Assembly: GCA_903895005.1 (NCBI GenBank)
Contig: CAITSH010000222.1
Location: 1 to 14,380, forward strand
Origin: an uncultured Pseudomonadota bacterium
GTDB taxonomy: Bacteria > Pseudomonadota > Gammaproteobacteria > Burkholderiales > SG8-39
DNA: 14,380 nt
Direction of reading: 5' to 3'
The translations under genes and the position numbers were made by a program. Of the stretch, positions 14,131 to 14,380 are shown piece by piece (the stretch's first letter is position 1; every line of letters starts with the position of its first letter). A model generated the notes under the pieces. That model was not told the DNA's origin and ran no database searches. It saw only the letters and a list, made by a program, of their open reading frames with translations.

Positions 14131-14380
14131 ATGAATACAAATCAAAAGGGGTTTACCTTGATTGAGCTTGTGGTTGTGATCCTGATCCTGGGGATCCTTG
14201 CGGCTACGGCTGCGCCACGTTTCGTCAACTTGCAGGGTCAGGCACGAATCGCGTCTATCAACGGCGCCAAGGGGGCCGTGGCTTCTGCAGCCACGCTTGC
14301 ATACGCGCTGTCGGCGGCGACCGGTTCCGCGTCAACCACCAGTGTCTCAATGGATGGAACAAGCGTCACGATGATAGGCA
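14131..14380 (+). CDS. mshA: MshA-like type IV pilin (second copy, cut by window edge)
   Basis: Only the first 83 codons are in the window. The leader MNTNQKG7|F8 is followed by [19 protein letters not shown] and [21 protein letters not shown], closer to the usual MshA sequence than the first copy. By eye it is about three-quarters identical to the first pilin across the shared part, including MDG..VTMIG. It has Gly at the position of Cys45 in the first pilin. A good ribosome site (AAGAGGT, 14117-14123) precedes ATG 14131. The leader peptide and 5' region differ completely from those of the first copy, and the promoter is of sigma54 type. It is probably the second of a tandem pilin set that may continue beyond the edge. 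Confidence 0.88.
   Translation, partial: MNTNQKGFTLIELVVVILILGILAATAAPRFVNLQGQARIASINGAKGAVASAATLAYALSAATGSASTTSVSMDGTSVTMIG

Overview
The window is high-GC bacterial chromosome. Single genes on both strands point to a betaproteobacterium, possibly Rhodocyclales or a neighbouring order. The order is only a guess: the betaproteobacterial-style DUF1841 and RsxB proteins and the class 2 PyrD suggest it. Gene density is high. No gene-free stretch exceeds 300 bases (the longest is 233 bases, 7707-7939). I see no tRNA, rRNA, CRISPR array, insertion sequence or phage gene.

Region 1 (1-1730, + strand): an exported peptidoglycan amidase of the Amidase_3 family, then two tandem single-haem c-type cytochromes. 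The cytochromes lie behind a good sigma70-like promoter and end in a strong intrinsic terminator.

Region 2 (1773-7706, - strand): eight housekeeping genes read leftward. In transcription order they are a zinc-ribbon NUDIX hydrolase, a Tat-exported Rieske-type protein, aat and bpt (overlapping, both N-degron aminoacyl-tRNA-protein transferases), pyrD, rsxB, nth and a DUF1841 gene. Internal promoter-like sequences suggest several transcription units rather than one operon.

Region 3 (7940-14380, + strand, cut by the right edge): a surface-pilus cluster. It has a PglL/Wzy_C_2-type O-oligosaccharyltransferase, an MshE-type extension ATPase with a MshEN (c-di-GMP receptor type) N-terminus, an MshG/GspF-type platform protein, a prepilin-like protein with a class III leader, and two MshA-like major-pilin genes in tandem (the second incomplete). 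ATPase, platform and minor prepilin are spaced by 2 bases and look translationally coupled. The first pilin follows a terminator and has a sigma70-like promoter. The second pilin has a textbook sigma54 (-24/-12) promoter.

The most interesting part is region 3: a compact MSHA-like pilus locus with a probable dedicated glycosyltransferase, a possible c-di-GMP input on the motor, and two closely related pilins under what look like different sigma factors. The families are known; the arrangement and the dual promoter control are what deserve a second look. All functional statements are inferred from motifs read by eye, without database searches.
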